DNA from: Cercis canadensis
Taxonomy: Eukaryota; Streptophyta; Magnoliopsida; Fabales; Fabaceae
Length of the DNA stretch: 64,000 nucleotides
Reading direction: 5' to 3'
Assembly: GCA_003255065.1 (NCBI GenBank)
Contig: QAOA01000431.1
Span: 1-64,000, forward strand
The translations under genes and the position numbers were made by a program. Positions 1 through 11,208 of this stretch are shown here, one piece after another; within the stretch, counting starts at the first letter, position 1, and every line of letters starts with the position of its first letter. The notes beneath the pieces were generated by a model. The model searched no databases. It had not been told where the DNA came from and worked only from the letters and a program-made list of their open reading frames with translations.

Positions 1-335
1 TCTCGTTTCCTAGGTGACCGAAACAGTATCCCGAAATGAAATTTTGTTCCTTGATTATACCCTCTACTCCTCTAGAAATAATAGCAAATCATGTAACTTT
101 GACCATAGATTATTATTGCTTCGACTAAATAATTAACTTTAACTGTATTCATGTGACACGTAAAAATTGGTTTGTAGACTATGCATTATATATAATGGAG
201 GCACCAAATAAACATCCTTTAATTTTATGGACCAATTCCTTTAATAATACAGTTTACTAACTTATTTCCATCAATTTTGTTCTTTTGCAAATATTTCCAC
301 AATTACGATATTTTTTTGGGACGGATTGGCGAGGT

Positions 336-400
336 GGAGTGTCTCCATTTAATATGGCGACTCTCAATGTGAGAGACGACATATGAAATGGAGCTACTCC
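336..400 (+). repeat. Candidate left terminal inverted repeat of the MULE
   Basis: This block reads CTCCATTT, then a short palindrome around CTCTCAATGTGAGAG, then AAATGGAG. Its reverse complement is recognisable at 6561-6621 with several substitutions. Related copies of the same motif recur in both orientations at 395-520, so the end may be a cluster of subterminal repeats rather than one clean repeat. Confidence 0.45.
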
Positions 401-1100
401 ATCTCATATGTCGTCACTCAATTTCGAACGGCGCAAAAGAAATGGAGTGTCTCCATTTGATATGTCGTCTCTCACATTGACATACAATATATCAAATGGA
501 GCCATTCTAAAGCACTTATCGAATCTGCCAAAGTAGTGAAATGACCAAACGTAACGACTTTTCCAATAATGTTAGGCAACAACATTTTAGATTGTGTAAC
601 AAATTTTAAAATTGTGCGACTCCATTTCTAATTTCGTCATTAATATTATGTGACAACGTTTGAAATTGCGTAACGACTTTTGATATTGCATTTATACATT
701 TCAGATTGCTTGTCCACTTTTGATTTTGCGTCTTGACATTTGAGATTACGTATTGACATTATTCCCACTGCTCTATAACTACCTCCACAACACAGTTAAG
801 AAATGCACGCTGATTAGTAGATTCAAAATTTGAAATGCACGCTGGTTAGTATTCATCAGACTTTTTTGTAAGAAAGAGTTGTAAATACTGTCAAACTTGA
901 AAGTGCTATACGAGTTTGCGAAGGTTAAAAGTGTTGTGTGAATTTGTGGTAGCTGAAGTTAAAGTTTAAATATTTTGAACTTCTAAAGGTACGTTTATGT
1001 TACTATTTGTATTAGATTATATACAGTAATGTAATATATATTTTGCGTTAGAATATTGTTAAAAATAATTGTGTTATTGTAGTTTAATGTTTTGAGGTTT

Positions 1101-2833
1101 CTTAAGTTAAGTTTAAGTTACGTTGACATTTTGATTGTGTTATGTATATACTGTTTATTTTAGTAAGGAATTTTGATTATTAGTGTACTTTCTACATTAT
1201 GTGAACAATATTGTTGAAGTTTCTATCAATTTTTTTTATTAACACCATATTTTTAAATTTTCATCAATACTTATACACTATACACCGCACTTTTAAATTA
1301 TTTTTCATATTAAATACGAATTACAATGTGTAGAGTCTATGAGTATTGATGAAAAATGATTACAAAGTATTGTAGTTATATATACATAAATTATTACTTA
1401 ATTTAAAAATAATTGTTATAAAAATGTAATAATGTTTATATAGTAATAATGTTAAAAAATAGGAATATACATATATTTAATAAATGTATTGGTAGATAAT
1501 ATAAAATGTTTATATACTAATAGTGCATGAATAAACCGTTTAGGACGAAGATGCATATTTTAATATATTCCAATGGTCGGATGTATGATGAGACTCAAGG
1601 TGTGATGTATCAGGGTCCGAGCCCCATCGNTTCTTCATTTTCACAGAGCTTTTCTTCTCTTAAATTTCTTTGTTGTTGTTACTCACAGGAAGACTAGGTC
1701 GTGGACTGCTACACGGCAACCCCTCTTCCCGTTTCAATCACTTACTTCTTTTTAATGGGTTTTTATTATGTTTATGAATGCTAGGAAAGAGATGCAGGCC
1801 TTATTTTGGCCTATTTTTTTTAACATATAACTTTTTGAGTTTTGCCCAGATAAACCCATTTAAATTTGTATTTCTTATTAGTTTTACTCAATTAGTAAGA
1901 GTTTAAAAAATGAAGAGATAAACATTCTTTATAGTCTATATGTACATATATTTATTAAACACATTAAAAATTGGGTTATGGACTGATGTATTTGTTAGAT
2001 ACTTATATTTTTTATAGTCTCTATATATATATATATGATTAAAAATATAGTTATTCAGTTACCAAAAAAAAATAGAGTTATTCAACATTATACTATCTAA
2101 TTTTATATATCTTTACCAAATTATTATGTTAAATCCTTTAAAATTGAAAAAAATTATTGCTTAAAATTATTTGAAACGCTTCTTCAAAATTTTTCCATTT
2201 CAAAGAAATTTTTGAAATGTTTCGGAAATGTTCTCGTTTCCTAGGTGACCGAAACAGTATCCCGAAATGAAATTTTGCTTAAGTTAAGTTTAAGTTATGT
2301 TGACATTTTGATTGTGTTATGTATATACTGTTTATTTTAGTAAGGAATTTTGATTATTAGTGTACTTTCTACATTATGTGAACAATATTGTTGAAGTTTC
2401 TATCAATTTTTTTTATTAACACCATATTTTTAAATTTTCATCAATACTTATACACTATACACCGCACTTTTAAATTATTTTTCATATTAAATACAAATTA
2501 CAATGTNTTCATATTAAATACGAATTACAATGTGTAGAGTCTATGAGTATTGATGAAAAATGATTACAAAGTATTGTAGTTATATATACATAAATTATTA
2601 CTTAATTTAAAAATAATTGTTATAAAAATGTAATAATGTTTATATAGTAATAATGTTAAAAAATAGGAATATACATATATTTAATAAATGTATTGGTAGA
2701 TAATATAAAATGTTTATATACTAATAGTGCATGAATAAACCGTTTAGGACGAAGATGCATATTTTAATATATTCCAATGGTCGGATGTATGATGAGACTC
2801 AAGGTGTGATGTATCAGGGTCCGAGCCCCATCG
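1101..2833. repeat. 529-bp segment present twice around an N (assembly duplication)
   Basis: Bases 1101-1629 reappear at 2278-2833. The second copy is 27 bases longer because it holds its own single-N join at 2507, flanked by a 26-base overlap (2481-2506 and 2508-2533). The first copy stops exactly at the N at 1630. Bases 1-46 also recur at 2232-2277, directly in front of the second copy, so that copy lacks the 1054 bases found at 47-1100. This fits unmerged contig ends or two haplotypes that differ by an indel. Both copies are AT-rich and I see no gene in them. Confidence 0.75.
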
Positions 2834-3057
2834 GGTTGAACTTAAGGAACAAATGTTGATTAAATATGTTAAAATATTTTGTCCACATCAAATTATGTCT
2901 TTAAGCAAATCAAGTGGTTCACAAGATAATATATAGATTTTCGATATCAGTCAATCCATTATTTTTTACTTCATTTCCATTGGGGACTGATGCCGATGTT
3001 GAGATGATGTTTGAGAGTAATGTTTAACATAATACTCTAGGTCTAATTGAGATATAT

Positions 3058-4660
3058 ATGGATATCAACACTGTGGAGGATGAGATTGATGGAGATAGGA
3101 GCCAACTTGAAGCTATTGATGGAGCTATCCCAAGTTCAATTCCTCATTCATTCTCCTCATACAATCATATGAGTTTAAGATTTGAAGGATGTTATGAACT
3201 AGATGTTACTATTTTTCCCTTCATCATTCTTATCCTGGTAATACTCAAATCAGTATGCCATCACGTATTCATGACTATGATTATAGTGACCCGTGGCTAA
3301 GTTCAAATATGAGGCAAGTGGGGAGCAGAGAAAAAACTAAACGTAGTTCTAGTCATGAGGACCGGGTTATGAGTCTTGGTAATTCTCCTATTGATCCATT
3401 GATTGATACAAATCACGATGACGAAGATTTCAATGAAGATAGAGATGAGGGGAGTAGTGACTCAAATGGTGAGCAGTTATTGGATTTGAATGTTGATATT
3501 GCCGTTGGTGATGGAACTTGTTGTAGCACATGACAAAATGTACAACCACTACAATATAGTGTTCTGCTAAGTTATTATTCAAATGTCAATCACGACACTT
3601 TCTAGATAGCTGATGATGTGGGAGAAGTAGCTAGTAGAGAGTGGCAAAAAGGTTAAGAGTTGTATGTTGGGCAAAGATTTCAATCAAAAGACGTGTTACA
3701 ACTTGTTGTCAAACAATACTCCTTTCACAGGCATCAAACATTTATAGTAAATGAGTTAGATCGTCAAGTGTAGAGCTTGATATGTCCAAATCACAGTAAT
3801 GGGTGCAACTGGTGATTTAGAGCTTGCTTGAGGAGTAAGAGTAAATTATGAGAGATCAGAAAATATAATGGTCCCCATACTTGCATATCTCCTACTCTGA
3901 CCCAAGATCACAATAAGCTGGATGACAATGTAATTGTGTCCACCATTTATGAAATGGTTGCTGAGAAACCCGACATGTTTTCATAAAACTCATACAAGAG
4001 CGGATAAGAAATGACATCTCGTATCAAATATCTTATAAGAAAGCATGATGTGCAAAACAAAAGGCAATTGCAAAAGTGTTTGGTAGTTGAAAAGAAAGTT
4101 ACACACAATTGTCTAGATGGATGACTGCAATGAAAGCCGCGATACTAGGAACTGTGGTTGAATGGTCTTGATGATTATTACATTGGGAGTCACATTGAAG
4201 AGGGGACTAAGATGTTTAAGCGTGTCTTCTAGACTTTCAAGGTATGCGTAGAAGCTCTACCTTTCTATAAGCCAATTATTCAAATCGATGAGACATTCTT
4301 ATACGGGAAGTATTGTGACACATTGTTGATCCTCACGACAGAAGATGGTAATTGTCAACCATTGCCAATTGCATACGCTATCGTTGAAAGAAAAGTTAAA
4401 CCTACATAGACATGATTATTGAGATTACTCCAGAAGCACGTTGCACAAGACATCCAGAATCTGATATTGGTCTCAGATCGTCATGTTAGTATATTGTCCT
4501 CCATTGAAGATGAAAGATTAAGATGACGTTCACCATGGGCTCACAATTTCTTTTGCTTGCGTCGTGTTATCAGTAATTGGAACAACGTTTTCAAGAACAA
4601 ATTCCTGAACCAGAAAACATACAAAGCTGATGAGAGTATCACTCATTTTTTATAAGTTGC
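3058..4660 (+). pseudogene. MURA/MuDR-type transposase relic
   Basis: Broken reading frames on the + strand give a recognisable order of Mutator transposase segments. An acidic N-terminal part comes first (3255-3533, ending in a GEQLLDLNVD stretch). It is followed by a MuDR N-terminal DNA-binding segment near 3650-3930 with 'YVGQRFQSKDV' and 'YNGPHTC', and then by the start of the DDE core near 4250-4530 with 'PIIQIDETFLYGKY', 'LPIAYAIVE' and 'LVSDRH'. Stops and frameshifts interrupt every segment, so no functional transposase can be made. The C-terminal core and zinc knuckle are not visible before the join at 4866. Confidence 0.72.
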
Positions 4661-4684
4661 AATGTTATGAATTAGTCAATTTTA

Positions 4685-5047
4685 ATTAACGTGAGTTATC
4701 TTCTTGTGTGAATCATTCTAGCGTCTCAATACGAGAAACTCAAACTGCAGATCCCCAACTATATTGTCATGTCTCATGCATGTTCTCTAATAATTTAAGG
4801 TACATGACATGCACGTAATTTCTTGTGTGGTTAGGGATCAGCCATTCACTAATTAATCTCAAAATNATTAACGTGAGTTATCTTCTTGTGTGAATCATTC
4901 TAGCGTCTCAATATGAGAAACTCAAACTGCAGATCCCCAACTATATTGTCATGTCTCATGCATGTTCTCTAATAATTTAAGGTACATGACATGCACGTAA
5001 TTTCTTGTGTGGTTAGGGATCAGCCATTCACTAATTAATCTCAAAAT
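4685..5047. repeat. 181-bp duplication across the N at 4866
   Basis: Bases 4685-4865 and 4867-5047 are the same 181-base sequence with one visible substitution, separated by a single N. This is the pattern of two overlapping contig ends joined without merging. It disturbs the 3' end of the plant-mobile-domain relic, which reads through the right-hand copy. Confidence 0.85.
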
Positions 5048-5460
5048 ATATGCTCTAGCATACTGTTGTACAACTGCATCAAGTGCATCATCAGGACACA
5101 CATCGAATTGGCTCCTAAGCCAGCTAAGCAGCACCCTCGAACCTCGAATCACGCCTGCAGGAGGAATTATGCCAAGCAGCTGCTCACATAATGCATAAGC
5201 GTTGTCGTGTGTGCATCTAGTTACAGAATTTCCGTCAACTAGTAGCCCTAACAACACTTCCACATCCTGCAAGGTGATAGTGCATTCTCCGACAGACATG
5301 TGGAATGTGTGCGTCTTCGGCCTCCATCGCTCAACCAATGCTTGGACTAGAGATACATCAAGGTGAATGGACTACAATTTTGCTACACCTCCAAACCCAG
5401 CTAGGACCACATAATGCAACACTTGCGGGTCATCTGGTAAGTCAGCACTAGCATGGCTAC
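4949..5460 (-). pseudogene. Plant-mobile-domain (PMD) protein relic
   Basis: The minus-strand frame 5338-4949 (129 codons) carries the hallmark of the transposon-borne plant mobile domain: 'LVERWRPKTHTFHM', then 'GECTITLQDVEVLLGL'. In the same frame upstream of 5338, 'DDPQVLHYVV' and 'GFGGVAKL' extend the domain to about 5460, interrupted by one stop. Known: PMD proteins occur as MULE or retroelement passengers and as domesticated silencing factors such as MAIN and MAIL1. Here the domain is truncated at both ends and faces opposite to the transposase relic, which fits a MULE passenger gene. No host function is inferred. Confidence 0.68.
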
Positions 5461-5461
5461 A

Positions 5462-6560
5462 GGTGCACAATGATATATTCCGCTGTTTCAATTGTCACAT
5501 GAATCATTTTAAACACATATGTACATTATAATAGGAGCATAACTAATTTTTTTTTTTATCGTTTAGATATTATCATCAAGTTAACTATAATTAAAAAAAT
5601 ATTCTAAATTCTACTCTAAAACAAATAAGTCATAATAATATAAACTGCAAGAACGAATATTATTCTTTTATGCTTTCTTAACTTTATTGCATCAAAAAAT
5701 AACTATTATATATTATGATATAAATATCTCATCATATTAACTATATCTACAATATTATTTCTAACACTAATCTAACTTAAGTATGAACATACATTATTTT
5801 TAAATATTTTACCTATAATGTATATTACAGAAAAAATATAGCTAACATACATTATGATATAAACATCCACATATATTACTAGAGCTAAAAAATTAATTTT
5901 AACACTAATCTAACTTAGCTATTTCAAACACTAATTTAAATTATTTCCAACACTAACCTCAAATTTTATTGCATGAAAAATGTAGTTCATACACATTATG
6001 ATATAAATATTCCCATTATATTACCTATAGCTAAACAATTATTTCTAATACTAATTTAACTATAATATATAAAAATTAATGTTAATTAAGTTTAACGTGT
6101 AAAACTTATTCGTCTATCCCATATTGCATTTGAAATATGTATTTCTTGTTCTGTCAATATTAAACTATCTTCTGGACCCGGGTGTACAACTTCATATGCC
6201 ATAATAATAAGAAAAATAGAAGATAATGAACTAGAATAAAAAAAAAAATGATACTCAGTGATTGATAAATGGCAGACACAAAAATGTGAAGAGGAAGAAG
6301 ATTGAATGAAGAAGAAGAAGAAGTTTAAAGGAAAAGATTGCGTGTGGGAGCTAAAATGAGGACAAGCATGCTAGGAGGTTCCCTTATGGATGCATGAATG
6401 CTTCATGCATGCGTCTTTTCAATAGTGGGAGGGAAAAAAATCTATTGAAATGGTAATGGAGTGCTTCCATTTGGTAAGGCGTGAGAAAACAAAAATCACT
6501 GTTCAAATTCGCCATTTGGTAAGGCGTGCAAAAGCTGTAGACACATGCAATTACAGTTCA
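5462..6560. other. AT-rich non-coding interior of the MULE
   Basis: Very AT-rich sequence with no credible reading frame. It contains loose repeats of phrases such as 'AACACTAATCTAACTTA' at 5764, 5902 and 5928, probably old local duplications. A purine-rich stretch (6290-6335) comes before the right-hand motif cluster, where 'CATTTGGTAAGGCGTG' occurs twice (6468 and 6522). Confidence 0.5.
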
Positions 6561-6621
6561 TTAAGCCTCCATTTCATTTGTCGCCTCTCACCTTGAGAGG
6601 CACCAAATAAAATGGAGGCTT
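6561..6621 (-). repeat. Candidate right terminal inverted repeat of the MULE
   Basis: Reads GCCTCCATTTCATTTG, then CTCTCACCTTGAGAG, then AAATGGAGGC. Its reverse complement aligns with 336-400. The divergence is large, as expected of an old insertion. Confidence 0.45.
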
Positions 6622-6920
6622 TCAACATCCCATTTACCTACCCCACATTCACCCAAACCAAAAAACTTTAAAAAAAAAACTACCTTAATCATGAAAATAT
6701 TTATAAAAGTACCGTATTGATAGAAATAAATTAATAAACTGCATTATTGAAAGAATTGGTCCTAATTTTATTCTATATTTATTTCATAAAACTATAAGTG
6801 AAATGAGAATTGACCATTGTTACCATTCTAATTTCATGATTTTCATTATGTGACCAAACTATCCGTTCAGTCATACGAAATAAATACTGTTTACGTATCA
6901 CTCTATCCCTCTGGATACGG

Positions 6921-7206
6921 ATAAACACGTACGGACACCCCTTTCTCCCTCCTTCTTGTTTCTCTTTCTTGTCGGTTTCTCGCGATCGAATTCGAACAAC
7001 CCGCAACTCAAGAGTATTCTTATTTATATTTACTGATATTTTCTTTTTCAATCTTGAGCGCTTTTCTAATCAATCAATAAATCATATATACATATATATA
7101 AACACGTACGGACACCCCTTTCTCCCTCCTTCTTGTTTCTCTTTCTTGTCGGTTTCTCGCGATCGAATTCGAACAACCCGCAACTCAAGAGTATTCTTAT
7201 TTATAT
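6921..7206. repeat. 109-bp direct repeat (6921-7029 and 7098-7206)
   Basis: A 109-base block including 'TCTCGCGATCGAATTCGAAC' occurs twice without visible differences, 177 bases apart. The first copy continues into TTACTGATATT. The second copy runs straight into the end of a MITE-like sequence (GAGTAAACC). The sequence lies just upstream of the WD40 pseudogene and could be its old 5' UTR or promoter. The duplication may be two haplotypes laid end to end, one without and one with the MITE. Confidence 0.7.
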
Positions 7207-7380
7207 GAGTAAACCTACATTTTGGTCCCTGAAAGATTAAGGTTCGGACAATTTGATCCTTCAAAGATGCATAACTACAGTTTAGTCCCTGAAAGATTAG
7301 ACATCCATATCATTTTGGTCCTTCGTTAGTATAGTCTGTTAAGTGGTTACGGAAGTGATGATGTGGCACGGTTAAGTGTA
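7207..7380. mobile_element. Half of a Mutator-type MITE, cut by the N at 7381
   Basis: Starts GAGTAAACC and has the 'TTTGGTCCCTGAAAGATT' and 'GTTCGG.CAATTTGATCCT' phrases seen in the complete MITE at 35801-36045. Only one arm is present; the sequence switches to unrelated DNA at the N. If the first 109-bp copy upstream is the empty site, the expected 9-bp target duplication would be TATTTATAT (7198-7206). Confidence 0.55.
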
Positions 7381-7815
7381 NATTAGCATAAACAAAGAAA
7401 CGCTAAGATTTATTTGGCGTGGTAACCTTCAAATGATTACCTTTCTGTTTCAGTAATGTTTTCTGGGACCGGGGGGGTTCGATTTTGCTTCTTCTTGTGA
7501 GGAGTGATAGGAAGTGAAGAGGTCACTTGTGGACATGCCAATAAACAGTAACTGAAATATAATTAGATTATTTAGAGTTCGAAATATTATATTGTGGCTG
7601 CTGGTTTTTCATCTATATCTATTGCTTAGTGTGGTGATCCCTGTTTGATGATATCCTATGAGTGTTTGATATCTGAAACTTACAGATAGGGCAGTTAAGT
7701 TTAGACTGGTTACTCAAGTTTATGGCTTGCCTTTTCACATTGGGCTTGAGTGTTTATTCATTGTTTGCTCCTCTGTCTCTTGTTTTAGGTGTTGACTAGG
7801 TGGGCAAAGCAAAGC

Positions 7816-7957
7816 ATGTCCCATCACCAAGGGGACGATGCTGAACATATAGCAGATGAACACGAAATGGAGGAAGATGTACAAGATGATGTGGATGACG
7901 AGTTCCTTAATAGAGAAAGAGGGCTCAGAGTCTGATGTTGATGAATATGATTACTCG
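7816..7957 (+). pseudogene. WD40 pseudogene exon 1 (start codon, acidic N-terminus, frameshift)
   Basis: ATG at 7816 follows a likely 5'-UTR splice acceptor (TTGTTTTAG, 7781-7789). The frame reads MSHHQGDDAEHIADEHEMEE and stays acidic to 'FLNRER'. A one-base-type shift near 7918 then moves the family motif 'SESDVDEYDYS' into another frame and creates a TGA at 7933. The exon end TCG with GTTTGT is an acceptable donor. Confidence 0.82.
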
Positions 7958-8122
7958 GTTTGTAACATGCTGTTCTCTTTTATTTCAGATACATATAAAC
8001 TCAGATTCGATAAGTACTAGTTTTGACTAATCTTTTCTGCTGCTGTGTCAAGTAAAGAAATTGTCAACCGTCTATCCAGTTAGGTTCATATTTATAAGAT
8101 TAATATAGTGGTTATGGTGCAG

Positions 8123-8290
8123 AATAATAAGGTCATTGACACTACGGCTGATCAGGCTAGAAGAGGACAAGACATCCAGGGAATTCCTTGGGATAGACTT
8201 AGCATCACCAGGGAAAAATATCGGCAAACTAGGCTAGAGCAATACAAGAATGATGAGAATATACCCCATTCAGGGGAGGTGTCAGGGAAG
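8123..8290 (+). pseudogene. WD40 pseudogene exon 2
   Basis: Bounded by TGCAG and GTAATA. Encodes, in one open frame, the conserved motif 'GIPWDRLSITREKYRQTRLE' followed by 'YKNDENIPHSGE'. This is the best-preserved block of the N-terminal half. Confidence 0.85.
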
Positions 8291-8417
8291 GTAATACTTT
8301 CATCCTTTCTCTGTTTGATACTTAGGAGAGATTTTATTCATTCATTCGTCATTAGTCATTAGTCATTAGTCATGAGAGTGTCATGTTGATCAGTTCATTA
8401 TTTTCTATCACAAGCAG

Positions 8418-8492
8418 GATTGCAAAATTAGTAAAAAAGGATACTCATATTATGAGTTCAGAAAAAATACAAGATCAGTAAAGTCAACTATA
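8418..8492 (+). pseudogene. WD40 pseudogene exon 3 (3' end degraded)
   Basis: After the acceptor AAGCAG the frame reads DCKISKKGYSYYEFRKNTRS and 'VKSTI'. The expected end of the exon (family motif ILHFQ) and a GT donor are missing; the sequence runs into TAAGCTGAATG. Confidence 0.72.
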
Positions 8493-8696
8493 AGCTGAAT
8501 GTCTACTGTTTTCTATCATTTTGAAGGCACTGCATTATTGTCATGGTGTATTATCATTGTTTGTTATTTTGCACCATAATGGTTCTCTTTTTGGCATACT
8601 TGGTTCAGTTACAATTTTAAATCATGCATCTACTTATATGGACAGATATTTGCCCCTAAGTGTCAAACAACTAATTGACTTAAAAGTTCACACTAT

Positions 8697-8787
8697 AAAC
8701 CACTAGGCATGGTCTAGTGGTGAGGGGTTTGGGTAGTATGCAGGAAGTTATGGGTTTGAACTTCCTTGCTGTCGTGTAACCAAAAAA
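8697..8787 (+). mobile_element. tRNA-derived SINE with 15-bp target-site duplication
   Basis: A roughly 90-bp insertion with an RNA polymerase III A-box-like stretch (TGGTCTAGTGGT, 8711-8722) and a B-box-like stretch (GGGTTTGAACTT). It ends in an A-run. The same 15 bases, AAAAGTTCACACTAT, lie on both sides (8682-8696 and 8788-8802). The tRNA-like promoter, the A-tail and the long duplication together identify a short non-LTR retroposon. It is short for a plant SINE, so part of the body may be lost. Confidence 0.82.
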
Positions 8788-10272
8788 AAAAGTTCACACT
8801 ATTAAGCAAAGGCTGAAAAAAGGTTTTTATGTATCTAACACAGCCTCCATATGCAAGTTACTAGACTTGAAATGTGGACTATGCACAAGCTTACTATTAC
8901 ATTGTGTTGAAAGTTGGATCTAATGTTACCTTATATTGAAGGTTGTTTTTTTTTTGGTGCCATGGGAGGGGGGTTGTCAGAGGTATTACCTTTTGATTGT
9001 CCACTTGGCCAACGAGGCTTTGGTATTTAGGTAAAAAAATCACTTTACCTAAACATCTTAGCTGCTTAATTCTTAGTAAGGGCTCTAGAATGAGTTTATA
9101 TTGCTAATACTAAGATTTTCCTAGGTGTTGTTTTTATTCTGAATCAGAGACTCGATTTGAGTAGATACTCATTGTGGGATTCTATTAATTATTGGAAAGA
9201 GAGTAAAGTAGGTCAACCTTCCTTGTACCCAGACAAAATAACACAGACATCTCTTATATTTCGGAAAATTATGGAAAACTCCAATTTATAATGGCATAAC
9301 CTGATTTTGTAATCAATGTTATATATTCTATTATGTGATTGTTCTGTTATGTATTTTGAGCTTTGTTTAATATTTAGCTCATTTTTGGTACATGGGATCA
9401 ATTTTGCCAAAATGAGAATATGAAGGGCATGGAATTATAGTTGTGACTAAATGAGGGTAAATAAGGAAACTGGACAAGCATTAACACTTTGCTGATGGCA
9501 AAGAATTCACCATTCCTACCAATAAGGAAATCGGAGAAGCATTAACATATTCCCACCTCCCTAGATGGGAATGGTGATACTAGTCACTGTGGAATCTATG
9601 CCTGGAATGAAATTGTTATTCTGAACTTGTTTTTGTGCCAAATATAGGAATCACCATCACCCTGTACCAAATCTACTATTAGAAATAGAAGGGGTGCCTG
9701 GGTTATTTTGGTAAAATTAAAGAGAGTTTGATGTAATTTACCGTTAAGCAAAGCAATAAACTATTACCAGTCTGATATATTTTGTGTCACCAAACATGAA
9801 TATTAGACTAAACTACTCAGAGTTGTGTCAAACCATGTAAACAAGGCTATCTGTCTTTAAAACTAAAAGTAGAAGTAAAAGTAGGTCTTGAGCTTGATTC
9901 AAGTCTTCATGCCCTTTATTTTCTATATATTTTTCTTCAACATTCTCATTCTGGTGGCCATCAAGCTCCTTACTATTGGCCTTGCCAATGGATATTCAGA
10001 CTTCAGTGGGATTGGAGAGCTCTTTTGAGCTGATTGTACCTATTTCTTTGGTTGTGTTTCTTCTTTTGCTTTAGGAGGATCTCTGGTCCTCACTTCTTTT
10101 ATATCCTTCTTCCTTACCTTAATAACTTCTTTTATAATAAATAAATAAATAAATAACATCATGCATCGGGGGTATTTCAATAAAATATTAAGAAATAGTT
10201 ATATCCATATCACATTTTATAAGTAGTTTTAGAATTATTGGGAAAATGAATTAGAGGTATGAGGAGATGAAT

Positions 10273-10436
10273 AAAAAGAGCATTTGGTTCATCCACCCTG
10301 CGAAAATACCCTTCAAGCTATGTGGTTATTATGTTTATATTTTAACATGATAACCACATATATGAACATAATAATCACATGGCTCAAGGGGTATTTTGGT
10401 AAGCTTCCAAGTGGATGAACCAAATGTTCTTTTTAG
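10273..10436. mobile_element. Palindromic MITE
   Basis: The two halves form a long imperfect hairpin. The left arm reads 'CATTTGGTTCATCCAC' and 'AAAATACCCTT' and the right arm carries their reverse complements. The middle 'GTGGTTATTATGTT' and 'AACATAATAATCACAT' also pair. Arms are about 65 bases. No transposase and no unambiguous target duplication, so the superfamily is unassigned. Confidence 0.68.
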
Positions 10437-10830
10437 CCAAAGATCAAAACCTTTACATCCTTTTCCCTAAAAATAATAATGAATTGTGTGTTCATTCCTA
10501 AAAATACACAAAATATTAAAAAATTCAAACATTTTGCTTCAGGGTTTCAGCATGTTTTAGCAGCTAATTTGATATGTTTCACACTCAAAAAGATTCAGAA
10601 GAAAATGTCTTGGATACTTAGCAATGAGTATACAACGGGTTAATGTATCCGAGATGGATACCAAAAATGGAAGTATCTGTGAGTCTTAAGTAGTGATAAG
10701 TACTATTTGGCATTGACATGGACATTATATGTGAATCTTGAACAATAACTGGGATGGCATTGGCTTAAGAGATGAAATCCAACTATTATGGTCTTGACTC
10801 ACATTACATTTTGGTTTTATGATGATGTAG

Positions 10831-10965
10831 TTGAGGAATTTGGTTTGGGCTACATCAAAGCATGGTGTATATCTTATGTCACACTTTTCAGTCATCCATT
10901 GGTCTTCTTTGACTTCCAAAAGGTCAGAAGTGCTCAATGTTTCTGGACACATCCCACCATCAGAG
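10831..10965 (+). pseudogene. WD40 pseudogene exon 4
   Basis: Acceptor GATGTAG, donor GAG/GTGAGT. The frame reads 'LRNLVWATSKHGVYLMSHFS' followed by 'VIHWSSLTSKRSEVLNVSGH', a contiguous family-specific block ending in IPPSE. No stop inside. Confidence 0.85.
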
Positions 10966-11097
10966 GTGAGTGTTTCTTATAGTAACTTCCGTTTAATTAA
11001 CTCCGTTAGATTTCTTATTGTTCAATGAGTATATTATATGCTTAAAAATGTTGTAATCTTATTCTTATTCGTCCATGTTGTCAATATTTATTTGCAG

Positions 11098-11208
11098 AAA
11101 CATCCTGGAAGTCCGTTGGAAGGATTTACACAGACTCAAGTTAGTACCCTTGCAGTAAAAGATAAGCTCCTAGTTGCTGGAGGGTTCCAGGGTGAGCTCA
11201 TTTGTAAG
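11098..11208 (+). pseudogene. WD40 pseudogene exon 5
   Basis: Acceptor TTTGCAG, donor AAG/GTGAGA. Encodes 'KHPGSPLEGFTQTQVSTLAV' then 'KDKLLVAGGFQGELICK', entirely open. The next exon should follow within a normal intron but is now 6.4 kb downstream because of the Harbinger-type insertion. Confidence 0.87.

Larger units (their letters stand above)
336..6621 (+). mobile_element. Decayed Mutator-like element (MULE) with a plant-mobile-domain relic
   Basis: A MURA-type transposase relic on the + strand and a plant-mobile-domain relic on the - strand lie between two short segments that match each other in inverted orientation (336-400 and 6561-6621). Both end segments contain a 'CTCCATTT..AT' block, a central palindromic 'CTCTCA..TGAGAG' and an 'AAATGGAG' block. 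Seen: the two relics and the inverted ends. Known: MULEs have long terminal inverted repeats and often carry a second gene such as a plant-mobile-domain or protease gene. Inferred: these belong to one element. I found no convincing 9-bp target duplication, and contig joins at 1630, 2507 and 4866 disturb the interior, so the outer limits are approximate. Confidence 0.5.
8493..10830. other. Former intron 3 with a SINE and a MITE, otherwise featureless
   Basis: About 2.3 kb of AT-rich intron sequence. It holds a SINE (8697-8787), a palindromic MITE (10273-10436), a T-run (8946-8957) and an (AAAT) microsatellite at 10138-10155. I see no coding signal. Confidence 0.6.

Noticed and set aside
3058..3533. 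Independent small host genes at the MULE 5' end
   Set aside because: Both frames overlap and lead into MURA-type transposase sequence; they are fragments of its N-terminus.
5007..5198. 63-codon + strand frame opposite the plant mobile domain
   Set aside because: It is the antisense shadow of the PMD frame and has no domain of its own.
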